A stretch of 26,313 nucleotides of DNA from an uncultured Eggerthella sp. (GTDB lineage Bacteria > Actinomycetota > Coriobacteriia > Coriobacteriales > Eggerthellaceae), in assembly GCA_902464295.1 (NCBI GenBank), contig CABQIW010000026.1, positions 1 through 26,313 of the forward strand. The letters run 5' to 3'. Made by a program: the position numbers and the translations under genes. Every line of letters begins with the position of its first letter. Position 1 is the first letter of the stretch. The notes below the pieces were generated by a model. It searched no databases. It saw only the letters and a list, made by a program, of their open reading frames with translations, and was not told the DNA's origin. Below, in pieces: positions 13,217 to 21,126 of the stretch.

Positions 13217-16200
13217 TCACAAGTGGCCGTGCTTGCCGATCGGTCTCTGTGCATCTGCGCGGCGCTTTACCACAACTGCAGCACCGGCTGCTACCAAGGC
13301 AATTACTACGAGCGCATACGGAATATAGTCGCCCATCTTCGCCAATAACGATCCGTCTTCATCTCCATCCGAACCATTCGGCTTATTCGGGTCATTAGGG
13401 TTGTTCGGATTATCAGGGTTATCAGGATTATCTGGCTCTTTAGGTTTGTCCTGCGAATTCGTGAACGCCGCCTCAAGCACTGCATCCTTCTGCATCTTAC
13501 CCTCGATCGTGCCACCAATAGGCGAGACGAACAGACCATCCTGATCCGCGTCGGTCTCGATCACCTTATAGGTATATCCCTCAGGAATGCCCATTACAAC
13601 CAGGTCTTCATCATGATGCAGCGGAATCTCGTCCCCACTGCCGATGAAGCCTACACGGTCTTTGCCATAGAAATAGTAGCGCTGCGTGTTCGGCAGTTCG
13701 GTACCGTTCTGATCATAGATATGTAAAGTGAAGTGGAAGAGGCGGTTGTATTGATCAGCACTGAGCGTACTGCCTTCTACCTTCTTGCTGATCGAAAGGT
13801 CGCCCGCCGCAGGAGCGCTTTCGTTGCTATCGGTCACGATAACAGTGTTGATCAGGCTGAACAGGCTAGTGATATCCATATCACCCAGATCATCAGCGGC
13901 CGCATCCGAATGATCAGGATCATTCGGATCATCATGTGCATGCAGGTTCTGCTGAACGCGGGTACGCAGGTAGCCTGAATCTGTCACGAAGAACGGCTGG
14001 ATATTCTTGCCGCCATCCTCGTCTGAAAGACCATAGTCCACGACTGCATTCTGCCCGTAATGCAGATTCATCGAACGCGGGATCTTTGCCGAGCCCGTAT
14101 CGCTCAGATAGACATCTTCCCAATCTTGCAGTCCGAAGCTTCCTGATGGCTGCGACTGCGCGAACGATGTGATGTCGCGCAGCGTGATATTGACATCGCC
14201 TTCTGAGGCATACTGCACCATCGTTTGTGTGAGCTTACCAACGCCAGCCGATACGCTCACATTATCATCAGGCGTCCCTGCATCAGCGTAGATCGAATAC
14301 ACACCTACTTTCACTGGGATGACCGTGTCATTGATATCGCAGCCAGCAGGAGCACGCGTCTCCTTCAGATAGTACGTTGCTGCCCCACCCTCGAAGGTCA
14401 CGTTTGGCCAGGCCATATCTGCATATCCATCGTTGGTCTCGGTATGGCTCTGGCGCGGCTCGAAGATGAGCATGCCATCCGCCCCATCAACAGTTGCCGT
14501 ATAGCCGGCTGCCAAGCGATTTCGATCGTTTCGCGCATCATCCTCAGAATTGAAGAGTGCGAATTCAGCACCATTCTTCGCCACGCCATTCTGGTCGATC
14601 TTCGTCACACGAAGCTGACGCTGCTCATTCGGAACGTAAAGAACCGAACGGAAGTTGCGGATGAACTCGGAAATGTCGAGGGCTGTGAAGCCACGGTCTT
14701 GAAAACTATCTGGATAGGGATCGATCTTCTGTATGAGCTCGTTGATGTTATCTCCTGGCTCGCCGTTATCCGCATCCACTGCGCTCATAGCCACCCGTCC
14801 GAGTGCATCGTAGCGTTCGGTGGTGCTCATAGCACGAACCTCATCTTCAGAAATACCGAGCACGCACGCGAGCGCATCGGGTTCGATCAGTGCGTAATAC
14901 ATTCTCATGTCGCCATCAGGGTTGGTGAGGATGTAACGGTCGGCACGTCCAGGAAGATTCTGTAACGTTCCTTCCAAGCGGTTCGTCTCGTCATTCCAAT
15001 CAAGATGCCAACCTTCAGTATGAGCATTATCGAGATGATGATCGGAACGGTAGTGCTCGGCAGACTGCATGAGCGCAGCCGTGAGCGCTGAAGTACGATT
15101 GTCCTTGCGATACTGCGTGGTGTCAGCATTCAAATCGCCGATATGCACGGTTTGGAAGCCAACCAGGTTATCGCCATAAAGCGGAAACCACGCGCGAGAG
15201 CTGTTATAGCTCGGCTGCTTCAGCATCGGAACCGCCACCACCAAGCCATACTGTTGCGAATCGAGTGACACGTTCGCCGAGGCAGCACCGCCCAGCTGGT
15301 CGTCGGGAATCTTGGTCACCGTCTCACCGTTTTCGCCGATCTGACCGTAGTAGACCGAACCGTTGTTACCCGTGACGTAACTGTTGAAGCTTGCATATGC
15401 GCCCGTTTGATAGCGGTTGTTCACGATGAGCATCGTGTTCTGCGGATTGAAACGCAAGAGCAGATCGGATGGGACCGATTTGTACCCTGCAGGCGCTTTT
15501 GTTTCGCGCAAGATGTAGAGCAAACCTTCGCTGCCACCGTCATAACGGTCCGAGAAGTTGAAAGGCTCTTCGTTGGCTGACCCCAACGTCTCCTTGCTCA
15601 CGAACTTCGCTTCACCATTCTGGTCGGTTATCACATGTGTGAGCGGATCACCTTTGATACTGACCTGGTCGAGCGTGACATCCTGGGCATTCTGCGTATT
15701 CGTACCATCGGGAACATTCACTTCGTAGAGATCAAACTCAGCACCTGCTAATGGGCTGCCATCCTGGTCAACCTTCTTGATCTGTTGATAGAGTGCTGGT
15801 TGCAAGTTGAATCTCAATGCCAACGACGAATCGTAATTACCTCGTTCCATATAGAACATCTTGAGCGTATGGGAAGTTGAAGATGCAAACGTCTCGCCCA
15901 TGAAGCCAATGCTACGCCCATCAGGTCCGTAAACGTTTGCTCGTCCCATGCGCATTTCAAGCTCGCCCTGCCATTCGCCCAACACAAAGTTCTCTGGGCT
16001 ATTAGGTTCGCTCGTATTGTTCTTGACATAGGTGACATCGCGACGAATATAAGGATCGTCTATTTGTCCTGTAGAGTATTCAAACATTCTGCGAATCGTG
16101 GTCTTCATCGTTGCATTAGCTTCAGGGTCATCCGGGATACCACCGCTTGCATAAGAGGGACCAAGATAAATCATGCCTGTGCTGAAATCAATCGTGCCAA

Positions 16201-17848
16201 AGAGCTCTGAATGCACGCCGCCTAGGTCGATAGCAAGCGCATCATCCAGATAAACCCAAACATCGTCATCACCAGCAAATTCAAAGGTCATATTATTTGA
16301 ACCCACTTTGCCATCAATTGGTTGACGAAAATTGGTCTCAACCGTCATGCCCATGTAGTGATCCAAGCCATTATTGTCGGCATTTGCGTTCAGGTTACTT
16401 ACAAGCTTACCGTCAGAAGCGCCATCGAAAACCTGTTGCGCAGTATTGAAAGGAAAGAATCCACCTCGCCCTTCACCCGCTGCGATCGATCCGCTCGATG
16501 CATCTGTACGGATAACTGCTGGGGAGTTATAAAGCGTAAAATGACCAGCGCTTTCTTGACCATCTACCGTAGTAGGATCATTCACGAATTGCGCAAAATT
16601 CTGACGCATGTTGTAGTAATAGTAGCCTTCGTCATCCATTTGGAAGAGACCCGTCACGTTCTCGTATGAGGTCTTTCCTTCCGCACTTGAATCAGGATCG
16701 AAAAGATACTGAAGTGAGCGCTGCGCTTCACTGAGCGCAGGTTGCTCTTGAGGATTAGCATTACCAGGCGCAACTAGCCATGCCGCATTAGTATAATCAC
16801 TTGGGTTATTCACTAAATACTGAATGCCTCGTGAAATATTCTTCGCTCCCAAGGTGGCGGGGAATACTGGTTGACCTTCGTTCGATGCGTTTGTAACACC
16901 AACCTGCGTTGCGCTTGAGTAAGCCGATGGATTACCGTTATAACCTGCTGTTATGTTGGTATCATTAGCTGTACCCTTGTCGCTCAGAACCGGATAGCCG
17001 TTCGACAACGCCCCCGTGGTCATGAACTGCATACCAGGATACTGATAGGCAAACAAGCCACGAGCAGCTCCAGCGCCAAAGTTCCAATAGCCCATACCAA
17101 CTGTTTGCGAATCACCAAACGCAAGAAGGTGCCCCCGATTGATGTTCGGGTTTCCATTCGGATTGCCGAAGATGTTTTGATAGCGTTGGGCGATGGTAGC
17201 ACCAGTCCATTCCCATGATTTGTAGCGATCATCGGCGTTTGTTCCCCATCCATTGGAATAATTGAACAGATTGACCTTAGTGCTATTAGGATCTGTCGGC
17301 GAAACAATATAAGGTTGCAAATCAAAACCCGAAGGAAGGCTTTGAGCTGAGATTGCATCATCATTCGCGCCATTAGTGCTGCGTTCAGCCTGAATTGCTG
17401 GATCGAGGCCAATACCGTTATATTCATACTTATTGAAGGTAGATTCATCGAGTGTCAGGTCTGCATCCGTTATAGCGCGAGAGACGTTTCCTGTATCCTC
17501 ATCCTGGGCATCTGCTCCTTCGGCAGCATCAGTCGCATTACTATCTGAAGAACCGTCATTAGAACCATTGGAACCTGATTCAGCTCCAGCATTAGCTTCC
17601 GTATTTCCATTTTCAAGATTTGCTGCTCCTGAAGCAGCAGAATCGGATGGGTTGTTACCCTCTTCCAAATCAGCAGGCGTAACAATAACTGAACCTTGAT
17701 TCGGTTCATCAGCAAAAGAGAGCGTGGGTATTCCTGCGGCAGGAAGAGATAGAGCTACCGCCATGATCGCGGCAATGAAACAGGTAAGGAATTTATTCGC
17801 TGCCTGCTTGGTGTGTTTGAGCTGTGAGTGCGTAAGCAGTCGTTTCAT
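13217..17848 (-). CDS. Large wall-anchored adhesin: fibro-slime and Cna-B domains, LAKMGD sorting signal
   Basis: This is a 1543-residue exported protein. The signal peptide spans about residues 1-47 (hydrophobic core FLTCFIAAIMAVALSLPAAG). An Asn/Ser/Ala-rich acidic stretch follows to about 130. A fibro-slime-type domain surrounds FAGDDDVWVYLDD (near residue 533). Cna-B/SpaA-like domains begin near 688 (KKVDQDGSPLAGAEFDLYEV) and 1079 (VTKIDQNGVAKNGAEFALF), and a third beta-rich domain near 1351 (DLSISKKVEG). An Asn/Pro/Asp repeat linker leads to LLAKMGDYIP (about 1500), a TM helix and a KRR tail. LAKMGD resembles LPxTG but has Ala for Pro and Met for Thr, so anchoring needs a matching sortase or may fail. 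The ATG at 17848 follows AAGGAAACCT; an upstream ATG at 17887 lacks such a site. Confidence 0.9.
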   Translation of the reverse strand: MKRLLTHSQLKHTKQAANKFLTCFIAAIMAVALSLPAAGIPTLSFADEPNQGSVIVTPADLEEGNNPSDSAASGAANLENGNTEANAGAESGSNGSNDGSSDSNATDAAEGADAQDEDTGNVSRAITDADLTLDESTFNKYEYNGIGLDPAIQAERSTNGANDDAISAQSLPSGFDLQPYIVSPTDPNSTKVNLFNYSNGWGTNADDRYKSWEWTGATIAQRYQNIFGNPNGNPNINRGHLLAFGDSQTVGMGYWNFGAGAARGLFAYQYPGMQFMTTGALSNGYPVLSDKGTANDTNITAGYNGNPSAYSSATQVGVTNASNEGQPVFPATLGAKNISRGIQYLVNNPSDYTNAAWLVAPGNANPQEQPALSEAQRSLQYLFDPDSSAEGKTSYENVTGLFQMDDEGYYYYNMRQNFAQFVNDPTTVDGQESAGHFTLYNSPAVIRTDASSGSIAAGEGRGGFFPFNTAQQVFDGASDGKLVSNLNANADNNGLDHYMGMTVETNFRQPIDGKVGSNNMTFEFAGDDDVWVYLDDALAIDLGGVHSELFGTIDFSTGMIYLGPSYASGGIPDDPEANATMKTTIRRMFEYSTGQIDDPYIRRDVTYVKNNTSEPNSPENFVLGEWQGELEMRMGRANVYGPDGRSIGFMGETFASSTSHTLKMFYMERGNYDSSLALRFNLQPALYQQIKKVDQDGSPLAGAEFDLYEVNVPDGTNTQNAQDVTLDQVSIKGDPLTHVITDQNGEAKFVSKETLGSANEEPFNFSDRYDGGSEGLLYILRETKAPAGYKSVPSDLLLRFNPQNTMLIVNNRYQTGAYASFNSYVTGNNGSVYYGQIGENGETVTKIPDDQLGGAASANVSLDSQQYGLVVAVPMLKQPSYNSSRAWFPLYGDNLVGFQTVHIGDLNADTTQYRKDNRTSALTAALMQSAEHYRSDHHLDNAHTEGWHLDWNDETNRLEGTLQNLPGRADRYILTNPDGDMRMYYALIEPDALACVLGISEDEVRAMSTTERYDALGRVAMSAVDADNGEPGDNINELIQKIDPYPDSFQDRGFTALDISEFIRNFRSVLYVPNEQRQLRVTKIDQNGVAKNGAEFALFNSEDDARNDRNRLAAGYTATVDGADGMLIFEPRQSHTETNDGYADMAWPNVTFEGGAATYYLKETRAPAGCDINDTVIPVKVGVYSIYADAGTPDDNVSVSAGVGKLTQTMVQYASEGDVNITLRDITSFAQSQPSGSFGLQDWEDVYLSDTGSAKIPRSMNLHYGQNAVVDYGLSDEDGGKNIQPFFVTDSGYLRTRVQQNLHAHDDPNDPDHSDAAADDLGDMDITSLFSLINTVIVTDSNESAPAAGDLSISKKVEGSTLSADQYNRLFHFTLHIYDQNGTELPNTQRYYFYGKDRVGFIGSGDEIPLHHDEDLVVMGIPEGYTYKVIETDADQDGLFVSPIGGTIEGKMQKDAVLEAAFTNSQDKPKEPDNPDNPDNPNNPNDPNKPNGSDGDEDGSLLAKMGDYIPYALVVIALVAAGAAVVVKRRADAQRPIGKHGHL
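13378..13437 (-). repeat. 9-bp tandem repeats encoding an Asn-Pro-Asp wall linker
   Basis: GGNTTATCN-like units recur every 9 bp and encode repeats such as NPD/NPN/NPN near the C-terminus of the large adhesin. Proline-rich spacers of this kind span the cell wall before a sorting signal. The number of units may vary between strains by slippage, without loss of reading frame. Confidence 0.6.
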
Positions 17849-17897
17849 AGGTTTCCTTATTCGATTGTGAAATGCGAATCGCTGCATCGAGACAAGC

Positions 17898-17970
17898 GGA
17901 AACGCTTCCCCCTAATTAAAACAAGTTTAGTACTAGTTTTCGGCCTTGACTAGCCTTAATCCATATATGG
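17898..17970. promoter_or_regulatory. Palindrome-rich control region upstream of the large adhesin gene
   Basis: Three dyads lie in the leader region. GGAAACGCTTCC (17898-17909) has the AAnCGnTT core of LacI/GalR-type operators. AAAACAAGT/ACTAGTTTT (17918-17926 and 17932-17940) is an 8-of-9 inverted repeat. CCATATATGG (17961-17970) is a perfect palindrome. No single -10/-35 pair stands out, so the promoter itself is not assigned. Any regulator is inference. Confidence 0.35.
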
Positions 17971-18002
17971 CGACCTGGGAACATAGAATCTAGCCATAAA
18001 CA

Positions 18003-18033
18003 CAAGAGCCGCATGCTTATCATGCGGCTCTTG
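18003..18033 (-). terminator. Hairpin terminator after the surface-protein operon
   Basis: CAAGAGCCGCATG (18003-18015) and CATGCGGCTCTTG (18021-18033) form a perfect 13-bp stem with a 5-nt loop. On the minus strand it is followed by TGTTTATGG, a modest U-tract; the + side has a better T-run (CTCTTTTT). It lies 58 bases after the stop at 18092 and before the adhesin gene. It therefore probably ends the five-gene operon and insulates the adhesin gene. Confidence 0.75.
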
Positions 18034-18091
18034 AACTCTTTTTGCTGAGCAAATAGGACTTGCTCTCGTGCAAATGATGACTCACCTGAGT

Positions 18092-19072
18092 TTAGGAAGC
18101 ATCCTTACCAGCACGCTTCTTCGCAACCATGAGCGCGATAACCGAGATGAGCGCGATCACCACGAGCACGCCAAACACCCAAGGAAGGTAATTGAGCGGG
18201 TTGGAGAAGGTCTCCTGAACTGCGCTTTGAGCGCTTGCCAACGGGTTCGCGTCATCATCGATATCGAGCAACTCAGCTGGCTCTGCCCCATTCGCAGCGT
18301 CATCCTGCGTGCCAGCCTCATCCGCAGCCTCATCGCCTGTTGCTTCGTCGCCGGCAGCGTTCTCATCAGCCGCGCCGCTCTCATCACCTGGTGTTGCCTG
18401 TCCGTCAGTCGTGCCAGCAGAAGTTCCGCCATTAGCTGCTCCTGCTGAAGATCCCTGGACAGCCTGATACTTGAAGGTGAATACGTTATCCTCGGCATTG
18501 CCCTTGAGCGTGCCCGTTAGATTGTAAGCATTCGTTGGCTGATAGCCTTCAATGTAGCGATACGCGATGACCGGTTTGTCGCCGATATTGCCATAGAACG
18601 TTTCGCTATCCGCGATCTGTGCGCCATTCGCATCAACATAGTTGATCGTATACGCAACCTGGTCCTTCTTCATGCCGTAAGCAACCACGTACTGCAGATC
18701 TTGGGTGACCTCGATATTGCCAGACTCAGCTAGTTCATCATGACCTGCAAGACGGATGCCCTTCACATAATACTTATCATCGTCAGGCTGGATGTTCAGC
18801 GTCTGCCAGGCAATAGTGCAGTATCTCTTCTCATAACCATATTTCGCATCACCGTAGGGACTAAAGCTCTTTGAAGCCGCTCCATCGATCGTTCCATTGC
18901 CAGCATAAAGCGTGACCGTATATGAGTAGGAGCTGCTCTCATCGGCAAAAGCTTCTTCCGAAGTTGCCGCTTGAACGCCAAGCACAAGAACGCATGCGAC
19001 AAGAGCCGCACAGAAGACCCCGACGATCCGAGCGAACGAGAAGCGCGCCTTAGTTTGAACAAAGCGTGTCAT
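18092..19072 (-). CDS. Secreted, membrane-anchored protein with MucBP-like domain
   Basis: This 326-residue protein has a signal peptide (about 1-43, ending AFADE), a beta-rich N-terminal region (about 47-130) and a MucBP-like module (about 135-200, YTINYVDANGAQIADSETFYGNIGD). A low-complexity Ala/Glu/Asp/Gly linker (about 205-285) precedes a TM helix (about 293-316) and the basic tail KKRAGK. No LPxTG-type motif precedes the TM, so it is probably held directly in the membrane. MucBP-like domains occur in bacterial surface proteins that bind mucins or matrix, but that role here is inference. Its ATG overlaps the previous gene's stop (TAATG) and has AAGGAAG upstream. It is the last gene of the surface operon, followed by the terminator at 18003-18033. 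Confidence 0.85.
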   Translation of the reverse strand: MTRFVQTKARFSFARIVGVFCAALVACVLVLGVQAATSEEAFADESSSYSYTVTLYAGNGTIDGAASKSFSPYGDAKYGYEKRYCTIAWQTLNIQPDDDKYYVKGIRLAGHDELAESGNIEVTQDLQYVVAYGMKKDQVAYTINYVDANGAQIADSETFYGNIGDKPVIAYRYIEGYQPTNAYNLTGTLKGNAEDNVFTFKYQAVQGSSAGAANGGTSAGTTDGQATPGDESGAADENAAGDEATGDEAADEAGTQDDAANGAEPAELLDIDDDANPLASAQSAVQETFSNPLNYLPWVFGVLVVIALISVIALMVAKKRAGKDAS

Positions 19073-19824
19073 TAGGCATCACTTCCTTTACGAATCTTCC
19101 TGAGCGATCTCAGCGAAACGATCGTGCACACAAGCGCCGCAACGATGCCAACGATGTAGAGCACCATCAGCACCTGATCCATGGTCTTCGGCAGGGTTGA
19201 GCCTGCCCCATCTCCATCACCATCAGGAACTGGCTGACCAGCTGTGCCGCCCGCGCTATCTTCTACCGCGAAGGCGACGTTCAGTTTGCCAAGAGTGTTC
19301 ATGTATGCGTTGTCCTGCGTTTCACCATCAAGGCTCATTTCGATCGTAACAGCACCGGTATCTCCGCTGCCAAGCGTAGCAACATAGAACCACTTACCTG
19401 TCACACCCGATATCTCTTTGAACCCTTGGCTATTATCGCCACCAACCGTATTCGACGAATAGATCTCGTTGCCGTTATATTTGAGCGTGTAGGTATAAGC
19501 ACCACCAGAAGCGCTTGCGCCCTCTTCGAGCGTCTTGATAGCTTCACTGGTCATGTACCAATCAGTGCTCGTATCGCTCAAGTTGCGCAGATTGACCTTC
19601 ATCGTGAAGCTGTCCCCCGGCTGCATGTGAGAAAGTGCACTGTTCACCGACTCTTGGTTGTAATCCGACACCATCTGCTTATCAGCACTATAGGTAACGT
19701 TCCAGCTCACGCTTTCTGTTTCAGCATAGGCAGTGCTCGAGAAGCCGAGTGAACAGGCAAGAGCAACCGCGCAGGTGGCAACGAAGGTGCCGAACCATTT
19801 GACCAGTGTTCGTGTTTTAGTCAT
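19072..19824 (-). CDS. Exported surface protein with LPKTM-type wall anchor, linked to TasA-like proteins
   Basis: This 250-residue protein has a signal peptide (about 1-33, ending AYA), a beta-rich body and a C-terminal LPKTM at 211-215, followed by a TM helix and a basic tail (RSLRKIRKG). The motif is LPxTG-like but has Met at position 5. The body contains LRNLSDTSTDWYMTSEAIKTLE, AYTYTLKYNG and EMSLDGETQ. I recall similar elements in Firmicute and Actinobacterial proteins encoded next to camelysin/TasA-like exported proteins; this is from memory, not a search. It likely links a fibre or coat to peptidoglycan. TAGGAGGTG precedes the ATG at 19824, which overlaps the previous gene's stop as TAATG. 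The gene in turn overlaps the next one by the same device, so three genes are tightly coupled. Confidence 0.85.
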   Translation of the reverse strand: MTKTRTLVKWFGTFVATCAVALACSLGFSSTAYAETESVSWNVTYSADKQMVSDYNQESVNSALSHMQPGDSFTMKVNLRNLSDTSTDWYMTSEAIKTLEEGASASGGAYTYTLKYNGNEIYSSNTVGGDNSQGFKEISGVTGKWFYVATLGSGDTGAVTIEMSLDGETQDNAYMNTLGKLNVAFAVEDSAGGTAGQPVPDGDGDGAGSTLPKTMDQVLMVLYIVGIVAALVCTIVSLRSLRKIRKGSDA

Positions 19825-20558
19825 TATGCTGCACCTCCTACATTGATACCGAGGCTGTTCGCATCAACGCCCCATGCGCCCTTGATAGCATCTGCAGCAT
19901 TGTGCGTCTGAACCGCATCGACTTCTACACTGATGCCGAACTTGTAGTTGTCATACGCGTACTCAGTATAGGAATATGCCTGCCCGCCAGCTGTCTTTGC
20001 ACCAGCATCAGCGCTTGAAACAATGACCGACTTTGCATCTTTCAAGACATCAGCGCCGATGCGCATCTCGTTTGCAAACAGAAGCGAAGCACCAACTGCG
20101 ACAGGGTCGACGCTATAGAGGACAATTTGTTCGGCAGTTGAAGCGCTTTCATCAACTACCCATCCCTTAGCTAGCTTGAGCTCGATAAGCGATGGGTCCA
20201 TATTCGTTGCCTTCTCGCCATTCCCATCAAGCCAATATCTATGGATCACCACGCGCATGTATTCTGGTTGAGCACCGGTATTCTGCGCTGCAAGCTCTTC
20301 GGAATACCATTTACCAAACGAAATCTTTTGACCATCGGGAATAAGGTTCGCGAGCAGAGTATCCTTTCCCTCGCGAATATCTCCATTTTCCGTAAGTCCA
20401 ACATCAAGGCTGGTAAGCTCTATCGTTGCCTCGTAAGTCTCTGACTGCTTATCGAGTGCCGCTTGCGCAGTATTAGCCATGACCGCCACGAGCGCCGCCA
20501 CCGTTAGGAGGAAGACGATGAGCAAACCAACTATGCGTTTCGTACTTTTTGCATTCAT
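19824..20558 (-). CDS. TasA/camelysin-like exported protein (alternate-signal type)
   Basis: This 244-residue protein has an N-terminal signal (about 1-34, LLIVFLLTVAALVAVMANTAQAA), then a beta-sandwich-like body with no TM segment or wall anchor. NTGAQPEYMRVVIHRYWLDG and the C-terminal VEVDAVQTHNAADAIKGAWGVD resemble proteins of the 'alternate signal-mediated exported protein' group related to TasA, which form or decorate extracellular fibres in Bacillus. Recognition is by motif only. A strong Shine-Dalgarno (GGGGAGG) lies about 9 bases upstream of the ATG at 20558, and the previous gene ends only 15 bases away. It could be a fibre subunit, with the LPKTM protein as its anchor; this is inference. 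Confidence 0.82.
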   Translation of the reverse strand: MNAKSTKRIVGLLIVFLLTVAALVAVMANTAQAALDKQSETYEATIELTSLDVGLTENGDIREGKDTLLANLIPDGQKISFGKWYSEELAAQNTGAQPEYMRVVIHRYWLDGNGEKATNMDPSLIELKLAKGWVVDESASTAEQIVLYSVDPVAVGASLLFANEMRIGADVLKDAKSVIVSSADAGAKTAGGQAYSYTEYAYDNYKFGISVEVDAVQTHNAADAIKGAWGVDANSLGINVGGAA

Positions 20559-20573
20559 CTGAAACTACCTCCC

Positions 20574-21080
20574 CTATTTCCAATCGGTGTATGAATGAGC
20601 TTTACCAGAGTCATCGTAGACAGCAGGCGAGCACTGTCCAACCACCTGAATATCGAAATTAATGTGCGTCAGCGAGTTGTCTGGATCGATTTTCTGTGTC
20701 AGATCAACCTTCAAGGCTGGTGTTGTTTCATTTGGATGGAGCGCATCAGCAACATAATTCCAAACTTCATAATCGTCAGTCGCTTCAGTCTTGACCCATC
20801 CTGAACCCGCAATGGAAATATCTACACCCTCGCGTGGCTGAACACCCAAAAGGATTACGCGAACCATCACGTCGGTGTCGCCCGTGTTCTTCATAGTGAT
20901 GGCTTTATCTTCCCCATCGAAGTCCTCGTCAGTTTCCGCGCTATATCCAAGTGTGATTGCTTTTTCACCGGTTGCAGAAGTTACCGCAGTGAAATAAGCG
21001 TATGCTGGACCAGCGCATAGGATAACCGCAAGAAGCGCAGCTAATCCTATGGTTATGAATCTTTTGCTTGTCTTTGTCAT
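20574..21080 (-). CDS. TasA/camelysin-like exported protein with SipW-type signal peptide
   Basis: This is a 168-residue protein. The signal region KRFITIGLAALLAVILCAGPAYAYFTAVTSATG matches the SipW-dependent pattern, in which cleavage is followed by a Tyr-Phe-Thr and then a short beta strand (ITLGYS). The body includes ITMKNTGDTDVMVRVILLG and LHPNETTPALKVDL, typical of the TasA/CalY beta-sandwich fold. There is no TM anchor or sorting signal. I start at 21080 (GTGAGGG ribosome site); extending to 21164 would add 28 residues and overlap the upstream gene. It is the second gene of the operon, 46 bases after the 462-residue protein. No sipW homologue occurs in the window, so the matching signal peptidase must be elsewhere. 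Confidence 0.83.
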   Translation of the reverse strand: MTKTSKRFITIGLAALLAVILCAGPAYAYFTAVTSATGEKAITLGYSAETDEDFDGEDKAITMKNTGDTDVMVRVILLGVQPREGVDISIAGSGWVKTEATDDYEVWNYVADALHPNETTPALKVDLTQKIDPDNSLTHINFDIQVVGQCSPAVYDDSGKAHSYTDWK

Positions 21081-21126
21081 GATGCCCTCACTTTGAGTTC
21101 CAGCTTTCAACGCACTATCGATAGGA

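Noticed and set aside
13880..13935. Short GATCA/TGATC-rich repeats, considered as an array or CRISPR-like signal
   Set aside because: They encode an Asp/Asn/Pro/His-rich stretch inside the adhesin gene and lack regular spacers; no CRISPR array is present in the window.
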